DNA of 64,000 bases from Rhodovastum atsumiense (GCF_937425535.1 NZ_OW485601.1:2320501-2384500), one strand, 5' to 3'; counted from the stretch's first letter, positions 48,114-57,453 are shown. The notes: generated by a model from the letters alone, not told the origin. A program made the numbers and translations.

Positions 48114-49730
48114 ATGACCTATCCCTTCGCACTTGCGAAAAATCAGCGTGGATCGCCGCTCGACGGCACCGGCGTGTGCCCTGACCGGGCAGTCCATGCC
48201 AACCTGACCGCGCCGGCGCTGGTTGCGCACGCGCTGCGCCGTGACGAAGGCACGCTGTCGGCCGATGGCGCCCTGATCGTGCGCACCGGCGTGCACACCG
48301 GCCGCTCGCCCCAGGATAAGTTCGTGGTCGACGAGCCCGCGACCACGGCGGATGTGTGGTGGGGCAAGGTCAACCAGAAGCTCGCGCCCGAGAAGTTCGA
48401 GGTGCTGAAGGGCCGCGTCCAGGCCTACTTGCAGGGCCAGGAGCTGTTCACCCAGGATCTCTACGCCGGCGCCGATCCCGCCCGGCGGGTGCGGGTGCGT
48501 ATCGTCACCACCGGCGCCTGGCAGGCCCTGTTCGCCCGCAACATGTTCATCCGCCCGCGCGAGGAAGAACTGGCCGGCTTCGAGCCCGACTACGTCATCC
48601 TGCACGCCCCCCGCTTCCAGGCCGATCCGGCGCGGGACGGGGTGCGCAGCCCGACCGCGATCGCGCTGTCCTTCTCGCAGAAGCTGATCGTGATCACCGG
48701 CACCGAATACGCGGGCGAGATCAAGAAATCGATCTTCACCGTCATGAACTGGCTGCTGCCGCCGCAGGGCGTGCTGCCCATGCATTGCAGCGCCAATGTC
48801 GGCCCCGACGGCGAGGTCGCGCTGTTCTTCGGCCTGTCCGGCACCGGCAAGACCACGCTCTCTTCCTATCCGGCCCGGCCGCTGATCGGCGACGACGAGC
48901 ACGGCTGGGGTCCGGACGGCGTGTTCAACTTCGAAGGCGGCTGCTACGCCAAGGTGATCAACCTCAGCGCCGAGGCCGAGCCGGAAATCTGGGCGGCCAG
49001 CCACCGCTTCGGCACCGTGCTGGAAAACGTGGTGGCGGATGCCTACGGGCGGCTCGACCTTGGCGACGGGCGCTTCACCGAAAATACCCGATCCTGCTAC
49101 CCGATCGACGTCATTCCCAACGCCGTGCCGGCCGGGCGCGGCGGGCAGCCCCGCAACGTGGTGATGCTGACCGCCGACGCCTTCGGCGTGCTGCCCCCGA
49201 TCGCCCGGCTCACACCGGCCCAGGCGATGTACCACTTCCTGTCGGGCTACACCGCCCGTGTGGCCGGCACCGAAAAGGGTCTGAGCGCGGAACCGCAGGC
49301 GACCTTCTCCACCTGCTTCGGCTCCCCCTTCCTGCCACGACGGCCGGAAGTCTACGGACACATGCTCGCCGAGCTGATCGCCCGGCATGGCGCCGATTGC
49401 TGGCTGGTCAACACCGGCTGGAGCGGCGGCAGCTACGGCGTGGGCTCCCGCATGTCGATCCGCCACACCCGCGCCCTGCTGCGCGCGGCCCTGGACGGCA
49501 CCCTGGCCAAGGGCAGCTTCCGTCGGGAACCGTTCTTTGGGCTGTCGATCCCCGAGGCCGTGCCGGACGTGCCGGCCGAGGTGCTCGACCCACGCCAGTC
49601 CTGGGGCGACAAGGCAGCCTACGACGCGACCGCCCGGGACCTGCTCGCACGCTTTGAGGCCAACTTCGCGACTTTTGCCGAACACGTGGACGAGGAAGTG
49701 AAAGCAGTCGCGCTCAAGGCGGCCGCCTGA
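48114..49730 (+). CDS. pckA: Phosphoenolpyruvate carboxykinase (ATP)
   Basis: A 538-residue enzyme, matching alphaproteobacterial PckA (about 536). It contains IVRTGVHTGRSPQDKFVVDE, MHCSANVG, the kinase-1 loop FGLSGTGKTTLSSYPARPLIGDDEHGW and the metal and nucleotide site EGGCYAKVI, with TENTRSCYPIDVIPN and SGYTARVAGTE. It converts oxaloacetate and ATP into PEP, the first committed step of gluconeogenesis. PEP also drives EI of the nearby phosphotransferase cluster. GGGGGA 7 bases upstream supports ATG 48114 over ATG 48042. Confidence 0.96.
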   Translation: MTYPFALAKNQRGSPLDGTGVCPDRAVHANLTAPALVAHALRRDEGTLSADGALIVRTGVHTGRSPQDKFVVDEPATTADVWWGKVNQKLAPEKFEVLKGRVQAYLQGQELFTQDLYAGADPARRVRVRIVTTGAWQALFARNMFIRPREEELAGFEPDYVILHAPRFQADPARDGVRSPTAIALSFSQKLIVITGTEYAGEIKKSIFTVMNWLLPPQGVLPMHCSANVGPDGEVALFFGLSGTGKTTLSSYPARPLIGDDEHGWGPDGVFNFEGGCYAKVINLSAEAEPEIWAASHRFGTVLENVVADAYGRLDLGDGRFTENTRSCYPIDVIPNAVPAGRGGQPRNVVMLTADAFGVLPPIARLTPAQAMYHFLSGYTARVAGTEKGLSAEPQATFSTCFGSPFLPRRPEVYGHMLAELIARHGADCWLVNTGWSGGSYGVGSRMSIRHTRALLRAALDGTLAKGSFRREPFFGLSIPEAVPDVPAEVLDPRQSWGDKAAYDATARDLLARFEANFATFAEHVDEEVKAVALKAAA

Positions 49731-49737
49731 AGAAAAT

Positions 49738-49839
49738 CCGGGGCGCTGCCCCGGCCCCGGCAGGAGGCTTTGCCTCCTGCACCTCCACGTCGTGCGCATG
49801 CACGCATTCGCGTGACGGGCCGAAGGCCCTTGGATCCCA
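49738..49839 (-). repeat. Dispersed intergenic hairpin repeat, copy C (opposite orientation)
   Basis: The convergent gap between pckA and the VOC gene holds CCGGGGC-GCTGCCCCGG (49739-49754), gcaggaggc-ttt-gcctcctgc (49760-49780) and gggcc-gaa-ggccc (49817-49829), followed by ttggatcccat. Read on the minus strand this gives GGGATCCAAGGGC ... GGAGGTGCAGGAGGC, matching copies A and B. It may also terminate both genes. Confidence 0.8.
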
Positions 49840-50211
49840 TTACTTTCCGCAATGCGCCTCGATGCGGTAACCATCCGGATCCTTGACGAAGGCAGCATAG
49901 TATTTCGGCCCGTATTCCGGACGCAGGCCGGGACCACCATTGTCGGTGCCACCGGCGGCCAAAGCCGCGGCATGAAAGGCATCCACCGCCTCCCGGCTGT
50001 CGGCGGCAAAACAGAAATGCAGGCCGGAACGCTCATCCGGCGGCACCGGCACATCCGTCGGCCCGAGCCAGAAGACGCCCTCCTCACGACCGTATCCGAT
50101 CGACTCCGTGCCGTCCGAAACACGGCGCCCCCCCAGCGGCGCAAGCGCCGCGTCGTAGAAGCGACAAGAGGCCGCGAGATCACGCACACCAATGGAAACA
50201 TGGTCGAGCAT
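49840..50211 (-). CDS. VOC family (glyoxalase/bleomycin-resistance fold) protein
   Basis: A 123-residue single vicinal-oxygen-chelate module. It starts LDHVSIGVRDLAASCRFYDAALAPLG, has SGLHFCFAADSREAVDAFHAAALAAGG in the middle and ends FVKDPDGYRIEAHC. His near the N-terminus and the C-terminal Glu are the usual metal ligands. GGAGGAG lies upstream of ATG 50211. Family members range from glyoxalases to dioxygenases and resistance proteins, so the substrate cannot be named. Confidence 0.88.
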   Translation of the reverse strand: MLDHVSIGVRDLAASCRFYDAALAPLGGRRVSDGTESIGYGREEGVFWLGPTDVPVPPDERSGLHFCFAADSREAVDAFHAAALAAGGTDNGGPGLRPEYGPKYYAAFVKDPDGYRIEAHCGK

Positions 50212-50307
50212 GGCTGGTTCTCCTCCCCTTTTTAACCATCCAACCGCTTGCGACGACAGTAACGCCGGCACTCGCCGCCGGTGCGGGCGGGGCAGGGCGC
50301 TCCCGGA

Positions 50308-51414
50308 TTACCTGCCGGACGCCACGTCGCGGACATGCTTCGCGAGCGCGATCGCCGCGGTGAGGCCTGGGCTTTCGATGCCGAACAGGTTCACCAGCCC
50401 CGGCACGCCATGCGCCTGCACGCCCTGCACGGTGAAATCCTGGCCGGGCGCGCCGGGCGGCACCGTCTTCGGGCGGATTCCGGCATAGCCGGGCTGCAAC
50501 GCACCGTCCTGCAGCCCGGGCCAGTAGCGGCGCACCGCCGCGTAGAAGCGGTCGGCACGCCGCGGATCGACGTTGTAGTCGATGCGGTCGATCCACTCGA
50601 CATCCGGGCCGAAACGCGCCTGGCCGCCCAGGTCGATGGTCAGGTGCACGCCAAGGCCGCCGGGTTCCGGCACCGGATAGATCAGTCGTGAGAACGGCGA
50701 GCGGCCCGACAGGGTGAAGTAATTGCCCTTGGCGAAATAGGCGGTGGGCACCAACTGTTCCGGCATGCCGGCCAGCCTGTGGGCCAGCGCCGGCGCGTGC
50801 AGCCCTGCCGCGTTCACCAGCACGCGGCAGCGCAGCGCCATCGCCTCGGCACCACCCACCACGACCTCGATGCCGTCCTCGCCGACGCGTCCACCCTCGA
50901 CCGGGCTGTGGAAGACGAAGACGGCGCCGGCCTGCTCGGCCTCACCCTGCAGCGCCAACATGTAGGCGTGGCTGTCGAGCACCCCGGTGACCGGGGAGGA
51001 CAGCGCGGCGGTGCAGACGAGGTTGGGTTCCAGTGCTCGCGCCTCCGCCGCCGTCAGCAGGCGCATGTCCTCCACGCCATTGGCCTCGGCCCGCGCCTTG
51101 ATGCCGGCGAGGCGGTCGTTTTCGCTTTCGGACGTGGCGACGATCAGCTTGCCGCAGGCGGCGAAGGGCACGCCGCGATCACGGCAGAAATCATAGAGCA
51201 TCCGTCGCCCCTGCACGCAGAACCGCGCCAGCAGGCTGTCCCGGGGATAGTAGATGCCGGCGTGGATGACCTCGCTGTTGCGGCTTGAGGTTTCGGTGCC
51301 GATGGTCCCGGCCGCTTCCAGCACGATCACCTCGCGGCCCGCGAGCGCCAGCGCGCGGGCCACCGCGATGCCGACCACGCCCGCGCCCACCACCACGCAT
51401 TCGACCTCTTCCAT
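50308..51414 (-). CDS. L-2-hydroxyglutarate-oxidase-like FAD-dependent oxidoreductase
   Basis: A 368-residue DAO-family flavoprotein. It has the FAD motif [29 protein letters not shown] (quoted as [15 protein letters not shown]), then [90 protein letters not shown] and [18 protein letters not shown]. These are the marks of LhgO/L2HGDH proteins, which oxidise L-2-hydroxyglutarate to 2-oxoglutarate and pass electrons to quinones. No lysine- or glutarate-pathway genes are adjacent. It runs leftward like the ornithine-cyclodeaminase-like gene. Confidence 0.88.
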   Translation of the reverse strand: MEEVECVVVGAGVVGIAVARALALAGREVIVLEAAGTIGTETSSRNSEVIHAGIYYPRDSLLARFCVQGRRMLYDFCRDRGVPFAACGKLIVATSESENDRLAGIKARAEANGVEDMRLLTAAEARALEPNLVCTAALSSPVTGVLDSHAYMLALQGEAEQAGAVFVFHSPVEGGRVGEDGIEVVVGGAEAMALRCRVLVNAAGLHAPALAHRLAGMPEQLVPTAYFAKGNYFTLSGRSPFSRLIYPVPEPGGLGVHLTIDLGGQARFGPDVEWIDRIDYNVDPRRADRFYAAVRRYWPGLQDGALQPGYAGIRPKTVPPGAPGQDFTVQGVQAHGVPGLVNLFGIESPGLTAAIALAKHVRDVASGR

Positions 51415-51529
51415 GTCGGCTCCTGCCCTGCTTCGGGGGCGTCACCCCGAACCGCCGGAGTCCGGCGGCAATTCCAGGAATGGTCGAATCAATAATTGGC
51501 CGCATCAATCGCGTTTTGGCATCCGGCCA

Positions 51530-52462
51530 TTATCCGGCATCGATCTGCCGCAGCACGTGATGCGCCACATAGATGTCCTGCAGCGCCATGCCATGGGATT
51601 TGAACACCGTGACCTGTTCCTCGCTGCTGCGGCCGGGATGCCTGCCAAGCAGCACGTCCCCCAGTTCCGGCAGGGTTTCCCAGTGCAGCACGCCTTCCTC
51701 GATCGCGGGCAGCAGGTCGCCCGATTCCAGCCGGGCCGTTTCCCGTGAATCGACCGCGACGACATCGGCGCGCCGCACCGCTTCCAGGTCGAGTTCACGA
51801 TGGTCGAGCCGGTTCACCCCGGCGGCATTGATGTGCATGCCCGGCGCAAGCATCGCCCCATCCAGCACCGGGGTCGCCGCGGAGCGGGTCATCACGTTGA
51901 CGATGTCGGCGCCGGCGACCGCTTCGGGGACCGAGGTAACCGGTTCCACATCCAGGTCGAGGCGCGCCGACATGTCGCGGCAGAAGGCGCGCAGGCGGTC
52001 GGTCGTGCGGGCATGGACGCGCACGGTGCGGATCGGACGGACGGCGAACACCGCCTCGATCTGGGTGGTCATCTGCCGCCCCGCCCCGATGCAGCCAAGC
52101 ACCGAGGCATCGGTCGTGGCGAGCGCGCGCGTGGCCACACCGGTGGCGGCACCGGTCCGCAGCGCCCCCAGTCGCCCGGCATCGATCAGGGCACGGGTCT
52201 CGCCGGTCGCGGCATCGAGCAGCACCATCAGGGCGGTGTGGCCCTGCGGCAGCACGTAATAAGCCTTGAACCCGACGACGCCGAGGGCGACGGAGGTGCC
52301 TTGCAGGATGTGCAGCGTCCCGGGACGCGCGCGCGTGCGTTGGCGGGGCGCATCGAAGGCGGTGCCGGTGGCGCGGTCACGGAAGGCCTGCTCGACCGCG
52401 TGCAGCGCGTCCTTCATCGACAGCACGCGATCGACCTCTGCTTCGCTGATGTGTCGGACCAT
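51530..52462 (-). CDS. Ornithine cyclodeaminase/mu-crystallin family protein
   Basis: A 310-residue NAD(P)-dependent enzyme. Its N-terminus VRHISEAEVDRVLSMKDALHAVEQAF, quoted as VDRVLSMKDALHAVEQAF, is typical. It has GFKAYYV with the active-site Lys, GRLGALRTGAATGVATRALA, the nucleotide motif LGCIGAGRQMTTQIEAV, and DIVNVMTRSAATPVLDGAMLAPGMHINAAG. Members act as ornithine cyclodeaminase, alanine dehydrogenase or delta1-pyrroline-2-carboxylate reductase; which applies here is unclear. A run of ten G residues ends three bases before the ATG and must serve as the ribosome-binding site. Confidence 0.88.
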   Translation of the reverse strand: MVRHISEAEVDRVLSMKDALHAVEQAFRDRATGTAFDAPRQRTRARPGTLHILQGTSVALGVVGFKAYYVLPQGHTALMVLLDAATGETRALIDAGRLGALRTGAATGVATRALATTDASVLGCIGAGRQMTTQIEAVFAVRPIRTVRVHARTTDRLRAFCRDMSARLDLDVEPVTSVPEAVAGADIVNVMTRSAATPVLDGAMLAPGMHINAAGVNRLDHRELDLEAVRRADVVAVDSRETARLESGDLLPAIEEGVLHWETLPELGDVLLGRHPGRSSEEQVTVFKSHGMALQDIYVAHHVLRQIDAG

Positions 52463-52465
52463 GTT

Positions 52466-52475
52466 CCCCCCCCCC
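52466..52475 (-). promoter_or_regulatory. G10 homopolymer as ribosome-binding site
   Basis: Ten consecutive C on the plus strand (G on the coding strand) lie immediately ahead of ATG 52462 with only AAC between. The run overlaps the expected Shine-Dalgarno position and could change length by slipped-strand replication. Confidence 0.6.
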
Positions 52476-52577
52476 GCTGCGGCCGGGCCGGTGTGGACGC
52501 CGGCCCATTTTAGGGCAATGCCGGCCGGACCGATGACGGTCGGCCGGTAAAGCCTGCTCGTGAGGGGCCAGCCGTGC

Positions 52578-52859
52578 TCAATAGCCGTAATAATAGCCGC
52601 GCTGCGGCGGCGCCTCGTAGTAACGCGGGGGCGGCGAGGGAGTGGTGACGGCCCCGCCGACGGCGCCGAGGCCGCCACCGATCAGGGCACCCGTCGCGGC
52701 CCCCCGGCCGCCGCCCGCCAGGCCGCCGATGGCCGCCCCCGTGCCGGCCCCGAGCAAGCCACCGCCAATGGCACGCTGGCTCGGGTCATAGGGATTGGTG
52801 CAGGCGCCCAGGGCGAGTGCCAGGCCCAGGGCTGCCGTCACAGTGGCCATACGGGTCAT
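52578..52859 (-). CDS. Small glycine-zipper lipoprotein
   Basis: A 93-residue lipoprotein. The signal peptide ends with ALALGAC as the lipobox near residue 20. The mature part has a glycine-zipper-like stretch AIGGGLLGAGTGAAIGGLAGG with GALIGGGLGAVGGAV, and ends in a Tyr/Pro-rich tail PPQRGYYYGY. Such proteins resemble YMGG/17-kDa-antigen-like envelope proteins. AAGGAG upstream supports ATG 52859. The function is not known. Confidence 0.85.
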   Translation of the reverse strand: MTRMATVTAALGLALALGACTNPYDPSQRAIGGGLLGAGTGAAIGGLAGGGRGAATGALIGGGLGAVGGAVTTPSPPPRYYEAPPQRGYYYGY

Positions 52860-53069
52860 CTGTATCCGCTCCTTGTGGATCACGATCCCAAAACGTCAAG
52901 CGCGGCTGTTGGTTCTGACGCATTGGTCATATCCATGCATGCGCTTTCGGGCATGATGCTGCATTCCCGGAATGGCAACACCCTGGCGAAGGCCGGGCCA
53001 CATGATGGCGAATGATGGCGGCGGTGCTGCCGGCGTGGAACCTGTCGCAAACATGACCGTTTGCCGGCA

Positions 53070-54833
53070 ATGACGCTGCAGCAGGGGATTGCATTCGCCA
53101 TCGTGGGCGCAATGCTCGTGTTGTTCGCGTCCGACCGTATTCGATACGACATCGTCGCGTTGCTGGCGCTATCGGTGGCTGCCCTGTCCGGTGTGGTGCC
53201 CCCGCGGGCAATGTTCGACGGCTTCTCCAATCCGGTCGTCATCGTGATCGCCGCGGTGATGGTGATGGGGCGCGCGGTCGAGAATTCGGGGATCATCGAG
53301 AGGCTGGTGCGCCCGGCGCTGCAATCCCTGCGTACGCCGACATTGCAGGTCGGCACGCTGACCGCCTGCGTCACGCTGTTGTCGGCCTTCATGAAGAATG
53401 TCGGCACGCTCGGCGTGTTCATGCCGATCGCGCTGCGCACCGCGGCGCGCAGCGAGCGGTCTCCATCGATCTACCTGATGCCCCTGGCCTTCGGTTCGCT
53501 GATCGGCGGCACCATCACGCAGATCGGCACCTCGCCCAATCTGCTGATCTCGCAGGTGCGGCGCGATCTCGGCGGGGAGGCCTTCGGCATGTTCGACTTC
53601 ACCCCGGTCGGGTTGCCGCTGGCGCTGCTGGCCACGGTCTTCCTGGCCGTGGGCTGGCGGCTGATCCCCCGCAAGGATGCCGCGCTGCGCGCCGACACGG
53701 CCTGCGAGGGCGTGACCAGCGAGGTCACGGTCCCGGCCGATTCCCCCCTGGTCGGGCGCACGCTGGGCCAGATGGAGGAACAGGGCGCCGGCGACATCGT
53801 GACCATCGAACTGGTGCGCGCCGCGGAGCGGCATCCGGCACCCGATCCCGCGATCCCGATCGAAGGCGGTGATCTCCTGTTGCTGCAGGTCGATCCTGTC
53901 GCGCTGCGGCCGTTGCTCGAATCCGGCCAGCTTGCCCTGGCCGCCGCGCGGGACTTGCCGCCGGCCCCCGGCCCGGGCGGGATGGAGACGGTGGAAGCCG
54001 TCGTGCTGACCGACTCTCCGCTGGTCGGGCAATCGGCCCGGAGCCTCTGCCTGCGTACCGAGCATGGCGTGAACCTGCTCGCGATCGGGCGCAACGGCCG
54101 GCGCATCCGCACGCGCCTGCGTGACACCAGGCTGCGCAGCGGCGATCTGCTGGTCCTGCAGGGGCGCGGCTTCGCCTTGGCCGACACGCTGACCGTGCTC
54201 GGCTGCCTGCCGGTATCGGTGCGTTCACTGGCCCCGCGGCCGCGGCGTTCGGGGGCGTTCTCGCTCGCCATCCTGGTCGTCGTGCTCGTGCTCGCGTCCA
54301 CCCGCATGCTGCCGGTGGACCTGGCCTTCTTCCTGGGTGCCGTCGCGGTGGTGGTCGTGGGGGCGGTGACGCCGGGCGAGGCCTACGAGGCGATCGACTG
54401 GCCGATCGTGGTGATGCTTGGCTGCCTGATCCCGGTCGGGGAGGCGCTGCACCGGACCGGGGCCGCCGACCTGCTGGGCGCGCTGCTGTCGTCGCTGGCG
54501 CATGGCCTGCCGCCGATCCTGGCGCTCGGCCTGATGCTGGTGGCGAGCATGGCGGTCACGCCGTTCCTGCACCATGCGGCGGCGGTGGTGGTGATGGGGC
54601 CGATGGCGGCGGCGGTCGCGGGCAATCTGGGGCTCAGCCAGGACGCTTTCCTGATGGCGGTGGCGCTCGGGGCGTCCTGCGATTTCCTGACGCCGATCGG
54701 CCACCAGAACAACCTGCTGGTGATGGGGCCCGGCGGCTACAGTTTTGGCGATTACTGGCGGCTCGGCCTGCCGCTCTCCGTGCTGGTGGCGGTGATGGGG
54801 ACCGGATTGATTGCCCTGGTATGGGGCGTGTGA
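53070..54833 (+). CDS. SLC13/DASS family permease with two RCK-C (TrkA-C) domains
   Basis: A 587-residue inner-membrane protein. The N-terminal helices include MTLQQGIAFAIVGAMLVLF and VIVIAAVMVMGRAVENSG, with the SNT-type LLSAFMKNVGTLGVFMPIAL motif and GTITQIGTSPNLLIS. Two TrkA-C-like regulatory domains (about 210-290 and 305-385; SPLVGRTLGQME, DSPLVGQSARSL) split the permease. The C-terminal half has VTPFLHHAAAVVVMGPMA and GASCDFLTPIGHQNNLLVMGPG. Such transporters move anions such as sulphate or dicarboxylates with Na+ or H+. ATG 53070 is chosen over a TTG at 53061. Confidence 0.88.
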   Translation: MTLQQGIAFAIVGAMLVLFASDRIRYDIVALLALSVAALSGVVPPRAMFDGFSNPVVIVIAAVMVMGRAVENSGIIERLVRPALQSLRTPTLQVGTLTACVTLLSAFMKNVGTLGVFMPIALRTAARSERSPSIYLMPLAFGSLIGGTITQIGTSPNLLISQVRRDLGGEAFGMFDFTPVGLPLALLATVFLAVGWRLIPRKDAALRADTACEGVTSEVTVPADSPLVGRTLGQMEEQGAGDIVTIELVRAAERHPAPDPAIPIEGGDLLLLQVDPVALRPLLESGQLALAAARDLPPAPGPGGMETVEAVVLTDSPLVGQSARSLCLRTEHGVNLLAIGRNGRRIRTRLRDTRLRSGDLLVLQGRGFALADTLTVLGCLPVSVRSLAPRPRRSGAFSLAILVVVLVLASTRMLPVDLAFFLGAVAVVVVGAVTPGEAYEAIDWPIVVMLGCLIPVGEALHRTGAADLLGALLSSLAHGLPPILALGLMLVASMAVTPFLHHAAAVVVMGPMAAAVAGNLGLSQDAFLMAVALGASCDFLTPIGHQNNLLVMGPGGYSFGDYWRLGLPLSVLVAVMGTGLIALVWGV

Positions 54834-54854
54834 GCGCCGCTGCGGGGGGAGGGA

Positions 54855-55016
54855 TCAGGCGGGCGGGTGGGCCTCGGTGCGGTCATCCCCTTCCAGCATG
54901 GCCTGCAGGGCGTCGATCTCCTCCTCGATGGCGCGGCGCAGCCGTTCATCGGCCATGAGGGCCAGTACCTTGCGGCGCCGCGCGAGCAGGTCCCGCAGCC
55001 CCTGGGTATCGTTCAT
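54855..55016 (-). CDS. Small hypothetical protein
   Basis: A 53-residue acidic, mostly helical peptide with RDLLARRRKVLALMADERLRRAIEEEIDALQAM in the centre (quoted for its coiled-coil-like heptads LLARRRKVLALMADE). ATG 55016 gives a compact product; the frame remains open upstream to 55223 but that part looks noncoding. I do not recognise the family. GC-rich codon use fits a real gene, but confidence is modest. Confidence 0.4.
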   Translation of the reverse strand: MNDTQGLRDLLARRRKVLALMADERLRRAIEEEIDALQAMLEGDDRTEAHPPA

Positions 55017-55724
55017 CGCCTGCCCTGCGTGTTCTCTCGGGCGGGAGGCAGGCGCCGGCCGGGGGGAGTCGGTGACGGGCGCTTCGTCCGGCCGGGTGGT
55101 GACGATCCCACCGACCCCGGCATTGTGCTCATTAAGGAACGGCATTGGCGGCAAGGCGGCGGCTTGGTGAAATACTGATTCGAACTGTGGAATGGTAATG
55201 GGGGTGATAGTGTAGGTCGTCATCAGGCAAATGCAGTCGCACTGCGAAATTCCGTATGTAAAATAATGTTATGACACATTCCAGGAGCGCTCCATCCCTT
55301 GACAGCAAGCAAGCGTATTTGTCCAGTCGATTCGCATACGTATTATAACGGAGGTTATAGTATCGGCGGAACGCCTTGGATTTGTGAGCCAACAGGGGAA
55401 GGGCCTCGATGCAGGGGGCAGGATGGGCCGCGATGCGCTCTTTCATGCTTCCCGCATTTCTGCCGTGCCGCAGGATAGCGCGTGGCAGACCGCTAACGAC
55501 GTGCCTGCAATGGTCTGAAAGCCAAAACTATAATAAACAGAAACTATATTTCCATTGACATTACCCACAACAAATAGAAAAACCTCAAATAACAACGGAT
55601 GATCGTAACCTTGTTGTTGCGGTTTGTTCCGGTGAAATCGATTTGCCCGGCGGACCAGAGTGGCGATGACCGGTTGGGCTTGTGACTTTCCAGTTTCAAT
55701 TCACACCGGTGTCAAAGACGCAAC
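55017..55724. other. AT-rich intergenic stretch of about 700 bases without a clear gene
   Basis: From about 55130 on, the DNA is much poorer in GC than anywhere else in the window apart from the small-RNA region. A short minus-strand frame at 55132-55446 has an amino-acid mix typical of noncoding sequence. An inverted repeat, tataac-ggag-gttata, lies at about 55343-55358. TTGACA hexamers occur at 55299 and 55555 but neither has a matching -10. A TATAAT at 55529 is reported separately. Confidence 0.6.
55505..55534 (+). promoter_or_regulatory. Weak candidate promoter upstream of the chemoreceptor gene
   Basis: A perfect TATAAT (55529-55534) has a poor -35 (CTGCAA, 55505-55510) at an 18-base spacing. 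It would give a leader of about 185 bases for the downstream MCP gene. The -35 match is weak, so this is tentative. Confidence 0.3.
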
Positions 55725-57425
55725 ATGGCCTCACTTGTGCAGACGTTTCGCAAGCCGCGCCTCGCGCTGCGGCTGCAGTCCATCGTGGCGATCGCGGCGC
55801 TTGCCCTGATCCTGCTGGCCGGGTTGGCGGCCTTCGATCGCTACGGGGCCATGTACGCCGAACGCACCGCGAAGCTGCGATCGCTGGTCGATTCGGTCAT
55901 CTCGATCGCGGCAACCCTGGACAGGCAGGTGCAGGGCGGAACCCTGACGCGTGAGCAGGCCTTCGCCACCTTCCGCGACATCGTGCGACCGATGCGATTC
56001 GATAATGGAAACGGCTATTTCGTCGTCTATACGATGGACGGCGTGCTGCACGTGCTCGGGCCAACCCCCGAAAAGGAAGGCATCAACCGGCTCGATCTCA
56101 AGGACACGCAAGGCCAGCCGATCGTGCAGCTCCAGTTGGCCGCGGCCCGCGCCGGCGGTGGCACCAGCTTTGCCTGGTATCCCAAGCCCGGTACCAGCGA
56201 GGCCTTGCCCAAGCTGATGTACAGCGCGCCGTTTCCTCAATGGGACCTCGCGGTGGTGTCCGGCATCTATACCGACGACCTGCGCGCCGAATTCTGGACT
56301 GGCGTGGAGCGCCTGGCGGCGATGGCGGGACTGCTGGTGCTGTTCGCCGTCGCCACGGCGTGGCTGGTCGCCCGCAGCATCAGCCGCCCGCTCGCGCATC
56401 TGCAACAGGCGATGACGGCGGTCGCCCGGGGCGATCTGGAGACGGCCATCCCCGATACCGACCGTGGCGACGAGATCGGCGAGATGGCGGTCACGTTGCA
56501 GGTGTTCCGCGATACCATGGCCACGCAACAAACGACCGGTCGGCGTGAAGCCCAGCGCCAGCAGGACGAACTGGCGAAGCAGCATCGGCTGAACGACCTG
56601 ACCGCTGGCTTCCAGGGCCGCATCACGCGGATGACCGAGACACTCTCTGGCGCCTCGGCCATGCTGGAGGCAACGGCCCGGTCGATGTCGTCCACCGCGG
56701 CGCAGACCAATGCCCGCGCCGCGACGGTCGGCGCCGCCACCGAGGAAGCACGGAACAGCGTGCAGACGGTGGCGAGCGCCGCGGAGCAACTCACCGCCTC
56801 GATCGCCGAGATCAGTCGGCAGGTGGGGCAATCAGCGACGGTCGCGGTGGGCGCGGTCGCCAAGGCCCGGCAAACCGACACGGTGGTCCGTGCGCTCGCC
56901 GAGGGGGCCGGACGGATCGGGCAGGTGGTGGATCTCATCACCGGCATTGCCGGGCAGACCAACCTGCTGGCGCTGAACGCGACCATCGAGGCCGCCCGCG
57001 CCGGCGAGGCCGGGCGCGGCTTTGCCGTGGTCGCCTCCGAAGTGAAGAACCTGGCCCAGCAGACGGCGCAGGCGACCAAGGATATTGGCGAGCAGATCAG
57101 CCGCATCCAGGGCACCACCGGTCAGGCGGTGGCGGCGATCCAGGAAATCGCCACGACCATCGAAGCGGTCAGCGCGATTGCCACCACCATTTCCACGGCG
57201 GTCGAACAGCAACGCGCCGCCACCGACGAGATTGCCCGCAGCATCGAGCACACGGCGTCCAGCACGCGTGCGGTGGCGACCAATATCGGCGACGTCAATC
57301 AGGCGGCGCACGCAACCGGGGCCGCTGCCGCGCAGGTGCTGGCCTCGGCCGGGGAGCTGGCGCAACAGGCGGCCGGGCTGTCGGGGGAAATCAACCAGTT
57401 CATCCTCGGCACCCGCGCGGCATGA
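55725..57425 (+). CDS. Methyl-accepting chemotaxis protein with single Cache sensor
   Basis: A 566-residue receptor. Helix 1 is at about 20-40 ([19 protein letters not shown]). A periplasmic single-Cache domain follows (about 45-190, with [20 protein letters not shown] and [15 protein letters not shown]). Helix 2 lies at about 195-215, then HAMP ([20 protein letters not shown]), and a long coiled-coil signalling domain whose tip reads [28 protein letters not shown], quoted as [15 protein letters not shown]. Such Cache domains bind small carboxylates or similar ligands. No che genes are nearby. The gene stands alone after the AT-rich gap. Confidence 0.92.
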   Translation: MASLVQTFRKPRLALRLQSIVAIAALALILLAGLAAFDRYGAMYAERTAKLRSLVDSVISIAATLDRQVQGGTLTREQAFATFRDIVRPMRFDNGNGYFVVYTMDGVLHVLGPTPEKEGINRLDLKDTQGQPIVQLQLAAARAGGGTSFAWYPKPGTSEALPKLMYSAPFPQWDLAVVSGIYTDDLRAEFWTGVERLAAMAGLLVLFAVATAWLVARSISRPLAHLQQAMTAVARGDLETAIPDTDRGDEIGEMAVTLQVFRDTMATQQTTGRREAQRQQDELAKQHRLNDLTAGFQGRITRMTETLSGASAMLEATARSMSSTAAQTNARAATVGAATEEARNSVQTVASAAEQLTASIAEISRQVGQSATVAVGAVAKARQTDTVVRALAEGAGRIGQVVDLITGIAGQTNLLALNATIEAARAGEAGRGFAVVASEVKNLAQQTAQATKDIGEQISRIQGTTGQAVAAIQEIATTIEAVSAIATTISTAVEQQRAATDEIARSIEHTASSTRAVATNIGDVNQAAHATGAAAAQVLASAGELAQQAAGLSGEINQFILGTRAA

Positions 57426-57453
57426 GCCGTGTCCCCGCTCGGCCGGACCGGTG

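Noticed and set aside
55132-55446. 104-codon minus-strand frame in the AT-rich gap
   Set aside because: There is no ribosome-binding site, no recognisable motif and odd composition; it is more likely noncoding.
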